NCBI GenBank assembly: GCA_902584635.1
Contig: CACIAQ010000016.1
Location: forward strand, 1-37,547
Source of the DNA: an uncultured Alphaproteobacteria bacterium
GTDB taxonomy: Bacteria; Pseudomonadota; Alphaproteobacteria; Rhodobacterales; Rhodobacteraceae
Reading direction: 5' to 3'
DNA length: 37,547 nt
Shown here: in pieces, positions 25,553-33,521 of the stretch
How the letters are laid out: the number at the start of each line of letters is the position of its first letter
Position numbering within the stretch: the first letter of the stretch is position 1
Notes under the pieces: generated by a model
The model's input: only the letters and a program-made list of their open reading frames with translations
Databases searched by the model: none
Told to the model about the DNA's origin: nothing
Translations under genes and position numbers: made by a program

Positions 25553-26338
25553 TTACAACTTAAGATTCTGTGCGTTTATCCAAGCTTCGTATTTAGCACT
25601 AACAATCTGATCATTCTCTGAAATCATTTTCCCAGAAAATTCATTGGCATCACTTGAAGTACACCATAAAGCAAAATTGCCTGTTTTTTTTGAGTTTATT
25701 AGGTCTTCTTTTCTTACTTTTGAGACTTTATTTATCCCACTAGCTCTAATTTTGCCTTGCATATCGGTGTCAACCATCCCAGGGCTTAGTCCAATTGATG
25801 AGATCCCATACTGATTACCTTCAAGATGTGTCTGCTGATTAATCATATGAAGTGCGGCTTTTGTCGAACAATAGGCTGTCCAACCCTCTATTGCGTTTAT
25901 TGATGCGCCTGATAGTACATTTATGACTTTTCCTCTATTTTTCAACAGGTTGTTCCAACAATATGATATCAATAGAGACGGAGCTAAATAATTCACCCTA
26001 ACGGCTTTCTCAAAGTCTTGTAGTTCTATTTTTCCTAACGAAGTAATAGGTTCAATTACCGCACCATTATTGATTAAAATATCAACAGTTCCCCAAATCG
26101 ATAAGGCCATCTCAGTTTGCTGTTTTAAAGAAGAAAGGTTTGATAAATCTATTGGGGATTCAACTGCTTCAAAGCCGTCTGTCACAAGCTGATTAACGGT
26201 GTCTTTACAATCATTTACACTTCTACCCGAAAATATAACTCTATAACCATTTTGGGCTAACGTTTGCCCTATAGATAGTCCAATGCCTGTGCGAGCCCCA
26301 GTAATTAGGCATGTCTTCTTTTTTAAACTCTCTAACAC
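25553..26338 (-). CDS. SDR family oxidoreductase with canonical active site
   Basis: A classical 261-residue SDR. The cofactor motif TGARTGIG is at 13-20, INNGAV near 89-94, catalytic Ser143 (VLSGAS) and the intact Tyr156-x3-Lys160 (YCSTK). SPGMVDTDM near residue 188 is the usual substrate-side loop. Arg17 and Arg39 near the binding site suggest NADPH. The start is GTG 26338, only 18 bp after the preceding SDR gene ends. It is one of a tandem SDR pair with distinct sequences, so they probably act on different steps or substrates of one pathway. Confidence 0.88.
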   Translation of the reverse strand: MLESLKKKTCLITGARTGIGLSIGQTLAQNGYRVIFSGRSVNDCKDTVNQLVTDGFEAVESPIDLSNLSSLKQQTEMALSIWGTVDILINNGAVIEPITSLGKIELQDFEKAVRVNYLAPSLLISYCWNNLLKNRGKVINVLSGASINAIEGWTAYCSTKAALHMINQQTHLEGNQYGISSIGLSPGMVDTDMQGKIRASGINKVSKVRKEDLINSKKTGNFALWCTSSDANEFSGKMISENDQIVSAKYEAWINAQNLKL

Positions 26339-26356
26339 TTTTATCCAAACAATTAG

Positions 26357-27049
26357 CTAAAATTTTTCAACCCAAGGCCGCAACTCAATTTCCCAAGACC
26401 AAGAGCTTTTATGTTGTTGATAAAAATGCAAATAGCTTTTTGCGATTTCGTCAGGATCTAAAAATTTGTATGAGCCGTCTTCTTGTCTCTCTTCACGATG
26501 GGCTGCACTTATGCCCCCATCAATAACGAAATGGCCTATGTGTATGTTTTGGGGATGCAGTTCTCGTGCTAATGATTGTGCTAGGCCTCTCAATCCAAAC
26601 TTTCCCATTGCAAACACAGAAGAAAGGGGGAAGCCCTTAACTGCTGCTGATGCACTGGTTAAGAAGATATTTCCTTCTCCTTTTTTTAACATTCTTTTTG
26701 CAGCTTGCTGCGCAACTAAAAAGCCTCCGTAGCACGTTATTTCAATGGCTTTTTTAGTTTCATTAGGGTCTAAGTCTACGATTGATCCTCTTACCCGAGC
26801 CGAAGGATTGTAGATTACAATTTCCGGAGTTCCTATTGCCTCATCAGTTTTCTTGAACAACTCCTCTACATGAATTGGATCAGCAGCATCACAGGTATAA
26901 ACATGAGCATTCGTTTCCTCTTTAAGCGATGCTAATTTTTCTGTATTTCTTGATGCTAAACAGATAGTTTTCTTTTCGGAATGAAACAGTCGTGCTAATG
27001 AAGCGCTCAGGCCCAAACCAACACCCACAATCAATACTGACCCTGCCAT
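26357..27049 (-). CDS. SDR family protein with Phe in place of the catalytic Tyr
   Basis: I start this at ATG 27049 (230 aa, MAGSVLIVGV); the longer frame needs a TTG and adds only four residues. The nucleotide motif is GVGLGLSASLA (9-19) instead of TGxxxGxG. The active-site segment reads VFAMGKFGLRGLAQSLAREL: Lys150 is present but Phe146 occupies the Tyr position. VIDGGI later in the protein is typical of this atypical SDR subgroup, in which the Tyr is commonly absent, so this need not mean decay. Catalysis may use another residue, or the protein may bind substrate without reduction. It is followed 18 bp later by the canonical SDR. Confidence 0.83.
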   Translation of the reverse strand: MAGSVLIVGVGLGLSASLARLFHSEKKTICLASRNTEKLASLKEETNAHVYTCDAADPIHVEELFKKTDEAIGTPEIVIYNPSARVRGSIVDLDPNETKKAIEITCYGGFLVAQQAAKRMLKKGEGNIFLTSASAAVKGFPLSSVFAMGKFGLRGLAQSLARELHPQNIHIGHFVIDGGISAAHREERQEDGSYKFLDPDEIAKSYLHFYQQHKSSWSWEIELRPWVEKF

Positions 27050-27117
27050 AAAAGTCCCCAAAGTAATTATAATTTAATTAATGATACTTATTAATTTGCG
27101 CTTAGGTAATCTTTATT

Positions 27118-28415
27118 TCAGCTTAATTTTATTTTTTCTCTTATCTTTACCACTGGACAGTTGATATCAAGGTCGACATCCGACCAACATACTGGTGCAT
27201 CTTTTTCAACGTCATTTTTTAATTTAACATTATTGGCGAGACCTATCGGTAACCCATTTATTTTTTTCCAAAATCTGCTTGGTAAAGTTTTCCCCAAACG
27301 GTAAAGCCTCCTTCGCCATCCAATAACTGCCCTTTTTTTAGGTTTTGTTTTGCAGTTGCAATTACATCTCCAGAAAATTCTTTCGTGCACCCAGTAGCTT
27401 TCTTTAAAATAGCAGCGGAGAAGATTGATGTGTTCAATTCCATTCCTATAAGATGAAATGGCTTGTACATTGAGGAATATCGTCCAGTATTGTCTGTATT
27501 CATTCCGTATTGAGTAAAACATTTTGCTGCATATTTATTTGCTGCTTCAAGCACTACATAAACGCCCCACCTGAGGTCTTTAAAAACTGGTCTTCCATCC
27601 CTTTCTAAAGAAGATACGACTTCAACTGTGCCCGATGACTCTAAAATACCTCCATCAACTTGAGGTCTTAAAACATGAGAGAGATGATCAATTCCAGCTG
27701 GAGGAAACTGTAGGCCATTGGGAGGAGGTTTTAAGTACGTAGCGTTGCTTATTGCAGCCATTTCCAAAGCTGATTTTGTTCCATCCAAAAAAGAATTAAA
27801 CATTCTACTATTCATTCCGGCAGATAAAGCCTCTTCTCTATTTAGCCCATAGTAATCCCAAAAGGTATCGGGTGTACTATAATGATATTCAGGTAGATAT
27901 TTTGTTCCTTTGCCTGCTGCGACCACGTGAAACCCAGACGCACGTGCCCATTCAACGAGTTCCGTAGTAAGAGCCGGTTGATCACCATACGCCATAGAAT
28001 ATACTACACCTGCCTTGTCCGCTTCTTTTGCAAGATATGGTCCGCTCAATACATCAGCCTCAACATTGACCATAACAATATCCAACCCTTCCTCTATCGC
28101 AATAAGAGCGTGTTTTGTTCCCTCTACAGGATCTCCGGTAGCTTCTACCAAAACATCTATTTTGGTCTGAGAGACCATCTTTTTCAAATTATCAAAAAAT
28201 AATACTGACTCTATCTGTTCTTTAGTCCAGCCTATATCTCTGCAATTTTTTTTAGCATTCTCTACGCTGATATCTACAATTGAAATAACTTCTAAACCAA
28301 CGCTGAAGGGTACTTGAGATAAAAACATGGATCCAAATTTTCCGGCACCAATCAGTCCAACCCTTACCCGTTCTTGATTGGCTTCTTTTTTTTGAACTTC
28401 ATTATATAAAAACAT
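27118..28415 (-). pseudogene. homoserine dehydrogenase-like/SAF-domain oxidoreductase, frameshifted at an A7 run
   Basis: The main frame (27258-28415, 385 aa) has a Rossmann start VRVGLIGAGKFGSMFLSQVP, DVLVEATGDP and a long catalytic domain ending LLDGEGGFTVWGKLYQADFGKK, then TAA at 27258-27260. The missing C-terminus (NGLPIGLANNVKLKNDV to the TGA at 27118) continues in the -1 frame. The switch point is seven A's (plus-strand T's 27261-27267) read as A AAA AAA in the zero frame. One more A, or -1 slippage, would restore a 432-residue protein with its SAF-like tail. It may be a sequencing or assembly indel, a mutation, or recoding. It heads the minus-strand SDR/SDR/MFS group and diverges from the GST gene. 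The substrate is unknown. Confidence 0.8.
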
Positions 28416-28499
28416 CTTTTAATAATTTTCTGATTTTATACTCTAATATTTAATTGCTTTTTATACTTTAAGTTAATACCACACTGAAAGGAATATTAT

Positions 28500-29108
28500 A
28501 TGAAAAAATACATGGTAATAGGGCGTCCGAGGGCAGGATCATTGATCGCTGAGTTTTTGTTAACTGCTGCAAATGTTGAGTACGAGTTTAAAAATATATC
28601 TATCGAAGAGGCTCAGGAGGATGAATTTAAGAGTGTAAGTCCTTTTTCAAAAATACCAGTTTTAGTCTGTCCAGATGGGCAAACCATATTTGAAACAGTA
28701 GCAATTGTGACCCATTTGATAGAAAAGTTCCCTCAATTGGCTCCTCACACCTGCTCATTTGAGCGTAACCTTTTATGGCAGTATTTAGCGATGATAGCGA
28801 CGTCAATATATGCAGGATATCATAGGCAGTTTTACTCGCACCGTTATGCGCCGAAAGATGTTGCAGAGGATGTTGGAAAGCTAGCCGCTCAAGACCGTGA
28901 AACCGCTTACAAATATATAAACATGAAACTTAATCCCTATTTATTAGGGGAAAACAAATCAGCGGTGGATTATTATTTGTATATGGTAACGAGATGGGAC
29001 CCTAGTATTGATAATTTAGTTAATGATAAAGATAATTTAGGTAAATTTATTTCTCAAATGAAGGAAGATGATGCGGTACAGAAAGTATTATTATTTCACA
29101 AGCTGTAA
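28500..29108 (+). CDS. glutathione S-transferase family protein
   Basis: A 202-residue GST. The thioredoxin-like domain (about 1-78) begins MKKYMVIGRPRAGSLIAEFL, has VSPFSKIPVLVCPDG with the cis-Pro and IFETVAIVTHLIEKFP with the Glu-Thr glutathione contact. The helical domain contains LGENKSAVDYYLYM, matching the N-capping box. Ser14 is a candidate catalytic serine or thiolate stabiliser. GAAAGGA precedes ATG 28500. It heads a plus-strand cluster with a CMD protein, a methyltransferase and GlnT/GmaS, divergent from the frameshifted homoserine-dehydrogenase-like gene 84 bp away. Confidence 0.85.
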   Translation: MKKYMVIGRPRAGSLIAEFLLTAANVEYEFKNISIEEAQEDEFKSVSPFSKIPVLVCPDGQTIFETVAIVTHLIEKFPQLAPHTCSFERNLLWQYLAMIATSIYAGYHRQFYSHRYAPKDVAEDVGKLAAQDRETAYKYINMKLNPYLLGENKSAVDYYLYMVTRWDPSIDNLVNDKDNLGKFISQMKEDDAVQKVLLFHKL

Positions 29109-29157
29109 ATTTTAGTTAGCAAGAAGTGCCAAAAACTACATAAAAAGGAGGGTATTT

Positions 29158-29547
29158 ATGTCTATTTTTACTGAGGACCTATTTGAAAAGGGTATAAAGC
29201 AGAGAGTATCGACGGTTGGAAAGGATTATGTAAAGAAAAACCTGGAAGAAGCGGACGAATTCTCCCGTCCTTTTCAAGAAGCAATGACGGCATGGTGTTG
29301 GGGTTTTGGTTGGGGCGATGAAGTAATTGACGCAAAAACACGATCAATGATGAATCTTTCGATGATTGGCGCTCTTGGAAAAATGACAGAGTGGGAAACC
29401 CATTTTAGAGGAGCAATAAAAAATGGAGTTTCGAAGAACGAATTGCGGGCAATTATACACGTAATTGGTATTTATTGTGGTGTTCCACAAGCTGTGGAAT
29501 GCTTTAGGGTAGCAAGAAAGGTCTTAGAAGAAGAGAATTTGATTTAA
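29158..29547 (+). CDS. carboxymuconolactone decarboxylase (CMD) family protein
   Basis: A 129-residue all-helical protein of the PcaC/CMD fold. The core reads LSMIGALGKMTEWETHFRGA, then NGVSKNELRAIIHVIGIYCG, with the family's Glu and His (E80-x-H82 region) near the active site. It lacks the AhpD CxxC pair, so peroxidase activity is unlikely. Related PcaC decarboxylates 4-carboxymuconolactone, but no other protocatechuate gene is here, so the substrate is open. A strong AAGGAGGG site precedes ATG 29158. It is 49 bp after the GST and 22 bp before the methyltransferase, consistent with an operon. Confidence 0.85.
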   Translation: MSIFTEDLFEKGIKQRVSTVGKDYVKKNLEEADEFSRPFQEAMTAWCWGFGWGDEVIDAKTRSMMNLSMIGALGKMTEWETHFRGAIKNGVSKNELRAIIHVIGIYCGVPQAVECFRVARKVLEEENLI

Positions 29548-29569
29548 GAAAAGACTGCCATTTAATAAT

Positions 29570-30392
29570 ATGAATAATATTAAAAAAATGAAACTTTATT
29601 CTGATGCTCACAGGATATTCAAAGATTTGAAAGCGCTCGGTTATTCGGAAGATGATAAGTTAAACTTAGAAGACGTCAATCAATTTGACCAATTGCATTA
29701 TCATGGCACACTAAGCGTTCAAGAGGCTATAGAGTCTATTAATATTCAGGAAAATGATAATGTCTTGGAGGTAGGGGCTGGCTGGGGAGGCCCATCTCGA
29801 TACATTGCTTACAAAACGAGAGCACACGTTTCTGCATTGGAACTACAGCAAGATTATTCAGAGGTCGGGCAGGAATTAACACTTAGAACAGGTCTTGAAA
29901 GCTTTGTTACACATATAAACCAAGATTTTTTAAATTTTTCTCAAAAGGATCCATGTTTTAATAAAATTGTTTCTTGGTTAGCCTTGTACCATATTCCTTA
30001 TCGAAAAAAATATACTAAAAAAACTTTTTAACTTGTTAAATAAAAAGGGCATGATCTTTATTGAAGATCTTACTTTTGGGAGCAGTTTTGAGCGCTCTCA
30101 TAAAAAAATGTTAGAAAAGAAACTCTTTGCAAATTCATTGGAAAAATATTCTGATTATTTAGATACCTGTGCTAACGTTGGTTTTGAAATTGTTGAGCAT
30201 AAGGATATGTCATCAGACTGGGAAAATTTTACAAACGAACGTCTGAAGTTGCTTCAAACAAATAGAAACAAACACGAAAAAATTCACGGTGTTGATGGCT
30301 ATATTACAATTGAAGACTTTTATAAAACCGCAGCGAAGTGTTTTGCTGAAAATATTATTGGCGGCATAAGGTTGGTTTGTATGAAAAATTAG
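29570..30392 (+). pseudogene. class I SAM-dependent methyltransferase, frameshifted
   Basis: Two adjacent frames carry one methyltransferase. The first (29570-30031) has DQLHYHGT, the SAM motif I NVLEVGAGWGGPSRYIA, acidic ALELQQD and SWLALYHIPYRKK, then hits TAA at 30029. The second frame continues from inside the A7 run 30004-30010 as NILKKLFNLLNKKGMIFIED and ends at 30392 with IGGIRLVCMKN. Removing one A at 30004-30010 (or less neatly at 30017-30023) fuses them into about 273 residues, the usual size of ubiquinone/phosphoethanolamine-type methyltransferases. The frame change is +1, opposite in sign to that in the homoserine-dehydrogenase-like gene. It lies between CMD and GlnT/GmaS. The methyl acceptor is unknown. 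Confidence 0.82.
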
Positions 30393-30425
30393 GTTCTTAC
30401 CTCAAGTAATAAATGGAGACAAATA

Positions 30426-31727
30426 ATGGATTTGAAGAATTACGCAAAAAAAGAAAAGATAAAATACTTTATGGTTACATATACTGATCTTTTTGGGGTG
30501 CAGAGAGCCAAGCTTGTTCCTGCATCGGCCATATCAGATATGCAAAAAGATGGAGCCGGTTTTGCTGGCTTTGCTAGTTGGCTAGATATGACCCCAGCGT
30601 ACCCAGATATGCTAGCAGTGCCCGACCCTCAGAGCGTTATAAAACTTCCTTGGAAAAAAGATGTCGCTTGGCTTGCAAGTAACTGTATGATGGAGGGCAA
30701 ATTGGTGGAGCAGGCACCAAGAAATGTTCTAAACAAAGCTGTTGATAGAGCAAAAAAGAGTAACATGAGGGTGAAGACTGGCATAGAGGCTGAGTTTTTT
30801 CTCTTAACACCTGATGGATCAGCTATTTCTGACCCATATGATAATGCTGAAAAACCCTGTTATGATCAACAGGCTCTGATGCGCCGATACGATGTGATAG
30901 CCGAAATTTGTGATTATCTCGGTATATTGGGTTGGGGCCCTTATCAAAATGATCATGAAGATGCCAATGGTCAATTTGAAATGAATTTTGAATTTGATGA
31001 TGCGTTAAGAACTGCAGATAAACATTCTTTCTTCAAATTCATGGTTAAATCCGTCGCTGAAAAGCATGGTCTCAGAGCGACTTTTATGCCAAAGCCAATT
31101 GAAAGTTTAACAGGCAATGGGTGTCATGCTCATATATCAGTTTGGGATTTAAAGGCTAAGAAAAATGTTTTTGCTAGTAAGAAGTCAGATATTGGTTTGT
31201 CAAAAGAGGGTCTACACTTTCTTGGAGGTATAATTAGCCACGCCAAGGCTATGGCTGCGATTACAAACCCAACTGTAAATTCCTATAAACGAATTAATGC
31301 TCCAAGAACTTTAAGTGGGGCAAGTTGGGCTCCAAATACAATTACTTGGACAGAAAATAATAGAACTCATATGGTAAGAGTACCCGACGCTGGAAGATTT
31401 GAACTAAGACTTCCTGATGGGGCGACCAATCCTTATTTGTTGCAGGCAGCTATCATTACGGCAGGGTTAAATGGCGTTGATAAAAAGTTAGATCCCGGGG
31501 AAAGATCAAATACAAATATGTATGAAGATGCAAAAGCTATTGCCAAGGCTGAAAAGTTGCCATTAAACTTACTTGATGCTTTACGAGCCTTTGACAAAGA
31601 TAAAAGCTTTAAAGAGGGGCTCGGAAAAGCTTTTTCTGATTCATTTATTAAGCTCAAAATGGAAGAATGGCATTCTTACACCGCACATTTTTCAGAATGG
31701 GAAAAAAGAAATACTTTAGATATTTAG
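30426..31727 (+). CDS. glutamine synthetase family protein, GlnT/GmaS type
   Basis: A 433-residue protein of the GlnT ('type III glutamate-ammonia ligase') group, which includes gamma-glutamylmethylamide synthetase GmaS. The N-terminal beta-grasp (YFMVTYTDLFGVQRAKLVPA) is followed by catalytic-domain motifs: Glu121/Glu123 (GIEAEFF), Glu178 and Glu185 (EDANGQFEMN), NGCHAHIS (231-238) and NPTVNSYKR (281-289). It ligates glutamate to ammonia or an amine with ATP. Sequence alone does not separate GlnT from GmaS; no methylamine pathway partners (mgs/mgd) are in the window. GGAG lies before ATG 30426. It is last in the GST/CMD/methyltransferase cluster and converges on the DpkA-like gene. Confidence 0.88.
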   Translation: MDLKNYAKKEKIKYFMVTYTDLFGVQRAKLVPASAISDMQKDGAGFAGFASWLDMTPAYPDMLAVPDPQSVIKLPWKKDVAWLASNCMMEGKLVEQAPRNVLNKAVDRAKKSNMRVKTGIEAEFFLLTPDGSAISDPYDNAEKPCYDQQALMRRYDVIAEICDYLGILGWGPYQNDHEDANGQFEMNFEFDDALRTADKHSFFKFMVKSVAEKHGLRATFMPKPIESLTGNGCHAHISVWDLKAKKNVFASKKSDIGLSKEGLHFLGGIISHAKAMAAITNPTVNSYKRINAPRTLSGASWAPNTITWTENNRTHMVRVPDAGRFELRLPDGATNPYLLQAAIITAGLNGVDKKLDPGERSNTNMYEDAKAIAKAEKLPLNLLDALRAFDKDKSFKEGLGKAFSDSFIKLKMEEWHSYTAHFSEWEKRNTLDI

Positions 31728-31743
31728 AGCACTACACCTCTTT

Positions 31744-32754
31744 TTAGCTCTCCAATAGTCCTTTTATTTTTTCTAGGAGCTCCTTATTTATTTTTCTAGG
31801 GCTGTTATCCAGTCTATTGCGATGGCGTCTCTCCCCAGGAAGCCGTATTCCTTTTAACTGTTTAATTTCTTTGAAGAATCCTTCGCTGTGACTATCCCAG
31901 TCTGGTCCAGCTATAAGTTCAGGGTTAATAGCTAGGACTAGTTCTCCTCCCTTTGCAGGGCCCCCATCATTATTATCAGTTTTTGCTGCTTCAAAAGAAA
32001 AATTGTCTCCTGTTAATCCTGCAGAAAATAGCTCGATCATCATAGATATAGCTGAACCTTTATATCCTCCAAAAGGTAATAACACTCCCTTTAATATTTC
32101 TTTTGGATCATCTGATGGTTTTCCATCAGGCCCAAGACCTGTCCCATGAGGAACGGGATGTCCGTCTCTTGCTGCTATCTGAACATCCCCCATGGCAAGT
32201 GTTGATGTGGCCATGTCAAAAACTAAAGGCGTTGAATTCTTTCTTGGCCAAGAGAAGGAAATAGGGTTTGTTCCAAAAAATGGTTCTGTTGCGCCAGCTG
32301 GTGCAACGGAAGGCTTGTACACTGTACATGCAATACCCGTCAACCCTTGTTCAGCCAAGTACTCAGTCTCTGGCCAAAGAGCTGCAAAATGAAAACTATT
32401 TGTAAGGCGCATTACAGCTATTCCATGTTTTAGAGCCGCCTCTGACAGTACTGGTAAGCTTTTTTCGAGTGAATAGGGAGCATAACCTAAATTTCCGTCA
32501 ACGGTTATAACAGATGGCAGGCTTGAGGTTATTTTTGGCTCTGCCTTTCCATTTACTTTACCTGATTTCAAGGATGCAACGTATCCAGGAATTCTGAAGA
32601 GGCCATGTGACAATGACCCATCTCTTTCTGCTCTTGCGACAGTTGTTGCTATTGCCTTTGCATTTTCTTTATTGCACCCAAACTTAGTCAACACATTAAA
32701 TGCTAAATCATAGATTTGTTCAACAGTAAGTTTCTCTGTCTCTATAATGCTCAT
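31744..32754 (-). CDS. Ldh/MDH2-family reductase, DpkA-like (cyclic imine reductase)
   Basis: A 336-residue member of the malate/L-lactate/ureidoglycolate dehydrogenase family. The sequence fits the delta1-piperideine-2-carboxylate/pyrroline-2-carboxylate reductase branch: SHGLFRIPGYVASLKSG with His50, FHFAALWPE (121-129), FGTNPISFSWPR, VFDMATS and LLPFGGYKGSAISMMIEL. These enzymes reduce cyclic imines from D-lysine, D-proline or hydroxyproline breakdown to pipecolate or proline with NADPH. Other 2-oxoacid reductases of the family remain possible. AAGGA lies before ATG 32754, 14 bp after the Rid gene stop, so the two are one operon. Confidence 0.82.
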   Translation of the reverse strand: MSIIETEKLTVEQIYDLAFNVLTKFGCNKENAKAIATTVARAERDGSLSHGLFRIPGYVASLKSGKVNGKAEPKITSSLPSVITVDGNLGYAPYSLEKSLPVLSEAALKHGIAVMRLTNSFHFAALWPETEYLAEQGLTGIACTVYKPSVAPAGATEPFFGTNPISFSWPRKNSTPLVFDMATSTLAMGDVQIAARDGHPVPHGTGLGPDGKPSDDPKEILKGVLLPFGGYKGSAISMMIELFSAGLTGDNFSFEAAKTDNNDGGPAKGGELVLAINPELIAGPDWDSHSEGFFKEIKQLKGIRLPGERRHRNRLDNSPRKINKELLEKIKGLLES

Positions 32755-32768
32755 CGTAATAATCCTTT

Positions 32769-33158
32769 CTAGTCAACGGCAGCCAAAGCTTCAATTTCTA
32801 CCTTAATTTCCGGTCTAAAAAGTCCTTTTACGTAAATTAATGACATTGAGGGTCTTGGCGACGGCAGGAATTCATTTGATGCAGACCTAATCTTATCCCA
32901 TTCGGGTTCCTCTACGATAAAAACAGTTATTTTTGCGATATCCTCTTTTGAGCCACCCTGTGACTCAACAATGAGTTTGATGTTCTTTAATGCTAATAGA
33001 TATTGATCCTCTAGACTTTCTGCAACATTACCATCAATATCATTTCCTATCTGCCCAGAAATTGATAATAATTTTTTTCTTGAGGGTATAACGGCCACAT
33101 TTGAATAATTGCCAGCAGGTTTTGGTGCATTAGAAGGATTGATGAAAGTAATTGTCAT
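32769..33158 (-). CDS. Rid/YjgF-family protein lacking the RidA arginine
   Basis: A 129-residue YjgF/YER057c/UK114-fold protein, probably a cytosolic trimer: LLSISGQIGNDIDGNV, then LALKNIKLIVESQGGSKEDI, then IKVEIEALAAVD. RidA deaminates 2-aminoacrylate with an essential Arg (E. coli Arg105) in PARSCV. Here the segment reads SPRPSMSL, which puts proline at that place and arginine one residue earlier, so it probably belongs to a non-RidA Rid subgroup. It precedes the DpkA-like cyclic-imine reductase by 14 bp; imine handling is a shared theme. AAGG lies before ATG 33158. Confidence 0.82.
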   Translation of the reverse strand: MTITFINPSNAPKPAGNYSNVAVIPSRKKLLSISGQIGNDIDGNVAESLEDQYLLALKNIKLIVESQGGSKEDIAKITVFIVEEPEWDKIRSASNEFLPSPRPSMSLIYVKGLFRPEIKVEIEALAAVD

Positions 33159-33177
33159 TTAATAAACCTTAATTTTA

Positions 33178-33202
33178 ATTATAAACTCAACGATAATATC
33201 GT
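33178..33202 (-). promoter_or_regulatory. candidate -10 and 13-bp palindromic operator of the Rid/DpkA operon
   Basis: On the minus strand TATAAT (plus-strand 33178-33183) lies 20 bp before the Rid start. Just upstream, 33190-33202 is the perfect palindrome ACGATA-A-TATCGT, covering the spacer and -35 area. This is a repressor-like arrangement. The -35 itself is poor. Confidence 0.42.
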
Positions 33203-33209
33203 AATAACG

Positions 33210-33223
33210 AATTTCACGAAATT
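33210..33223. promoter_or_regulatory. second palindrome AATTTC-AC-GAAATT
   Basis: Six-base perfect arms lie around a two-base centre, 7 bp from the 13-bp palindrome in the same divergent intergenic space between the Rid and zinc-ribbon genes. It is a possible second site for a regulator. Confidence 0.28.
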
Positions 33224-33263
33224 AAATAAAAATTGGCTTGATAACCTTTCTCAATTCTTGACT

Positions 33264-33293
33264 TTGAAAAGCCAAAGGAACTAACATTATAAT
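33264..33293 (+). promoter_or_regulatory. sigma70-type promoter of the zinc-ribbon/cyclase unit
   Basis: TTGAAA (33264-33269) and a consensus TATAAT (33288-33293) are separated by 18 bp. The -10 ends 29 bp before ATG 33323, and AGGAG lies at 33308-33312, giving a short leader. Confidence 0.55.
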
Positions 33294-33322
33294 CTGCTAT
33301 TATTTTTAGGAGTAATTTTATT

Positions 33323-33514
33323 ATGGCAACTTATGAATGTGCTAAATGTGGGATGGCGGTAAATGCTTTTTGCGCAAAGTGTGAAACAGCACTAGAGAAT
33401 GATTTTGTTACCAGTGATGAAGGAAAAAAAATACAAGTCTCAGTTTGCCCAAATGGCCATGGAAAGATAAAGTCACCCACGTGTTGTGGAGCCGATATGG
33501 ACTGCAAGGGTTAA
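33323..33514 (+). CDS. small double zinc-ribbon-like protein
   Basis: A 63-residue protein with two CxxC knuckles, CAKC at 6-9 and CAKC at 17-20, followed by Cys42, His46, Cys54, Cys55 and Cys61. Nine potential ligands suggest two zinc sites. No nucleic-acid-binding or enzymatic domain accompanies them. AGGAG lies 10 bases before ATG 33323 and a good promoter precedes it. The class III cyclase gene starts 7 bp after its stop, so the two are almost certainly co-expressed and may function together, for instance with the small protein as a metal- or redox-sensitive partner (inference). Confidence 0.8.
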   Translation: MATYECAKCGMAVNAFCAKCETALENDFVTSDEGKKIQVSVCPNGHGKIKSPTCCGADMDCKG

Positions 33515-33521
33515 TCTTTAG

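Noticed and set aside
27118-27522. 134-codon minus-strand ORF as an independent gene
   Set aside because: Its first part is a shadow of the homoserine-dehydrogenase-like frame; only the segment after the A7 run (NGLPIGLA onward) is meaningful, and it is that gene's C-terminus.
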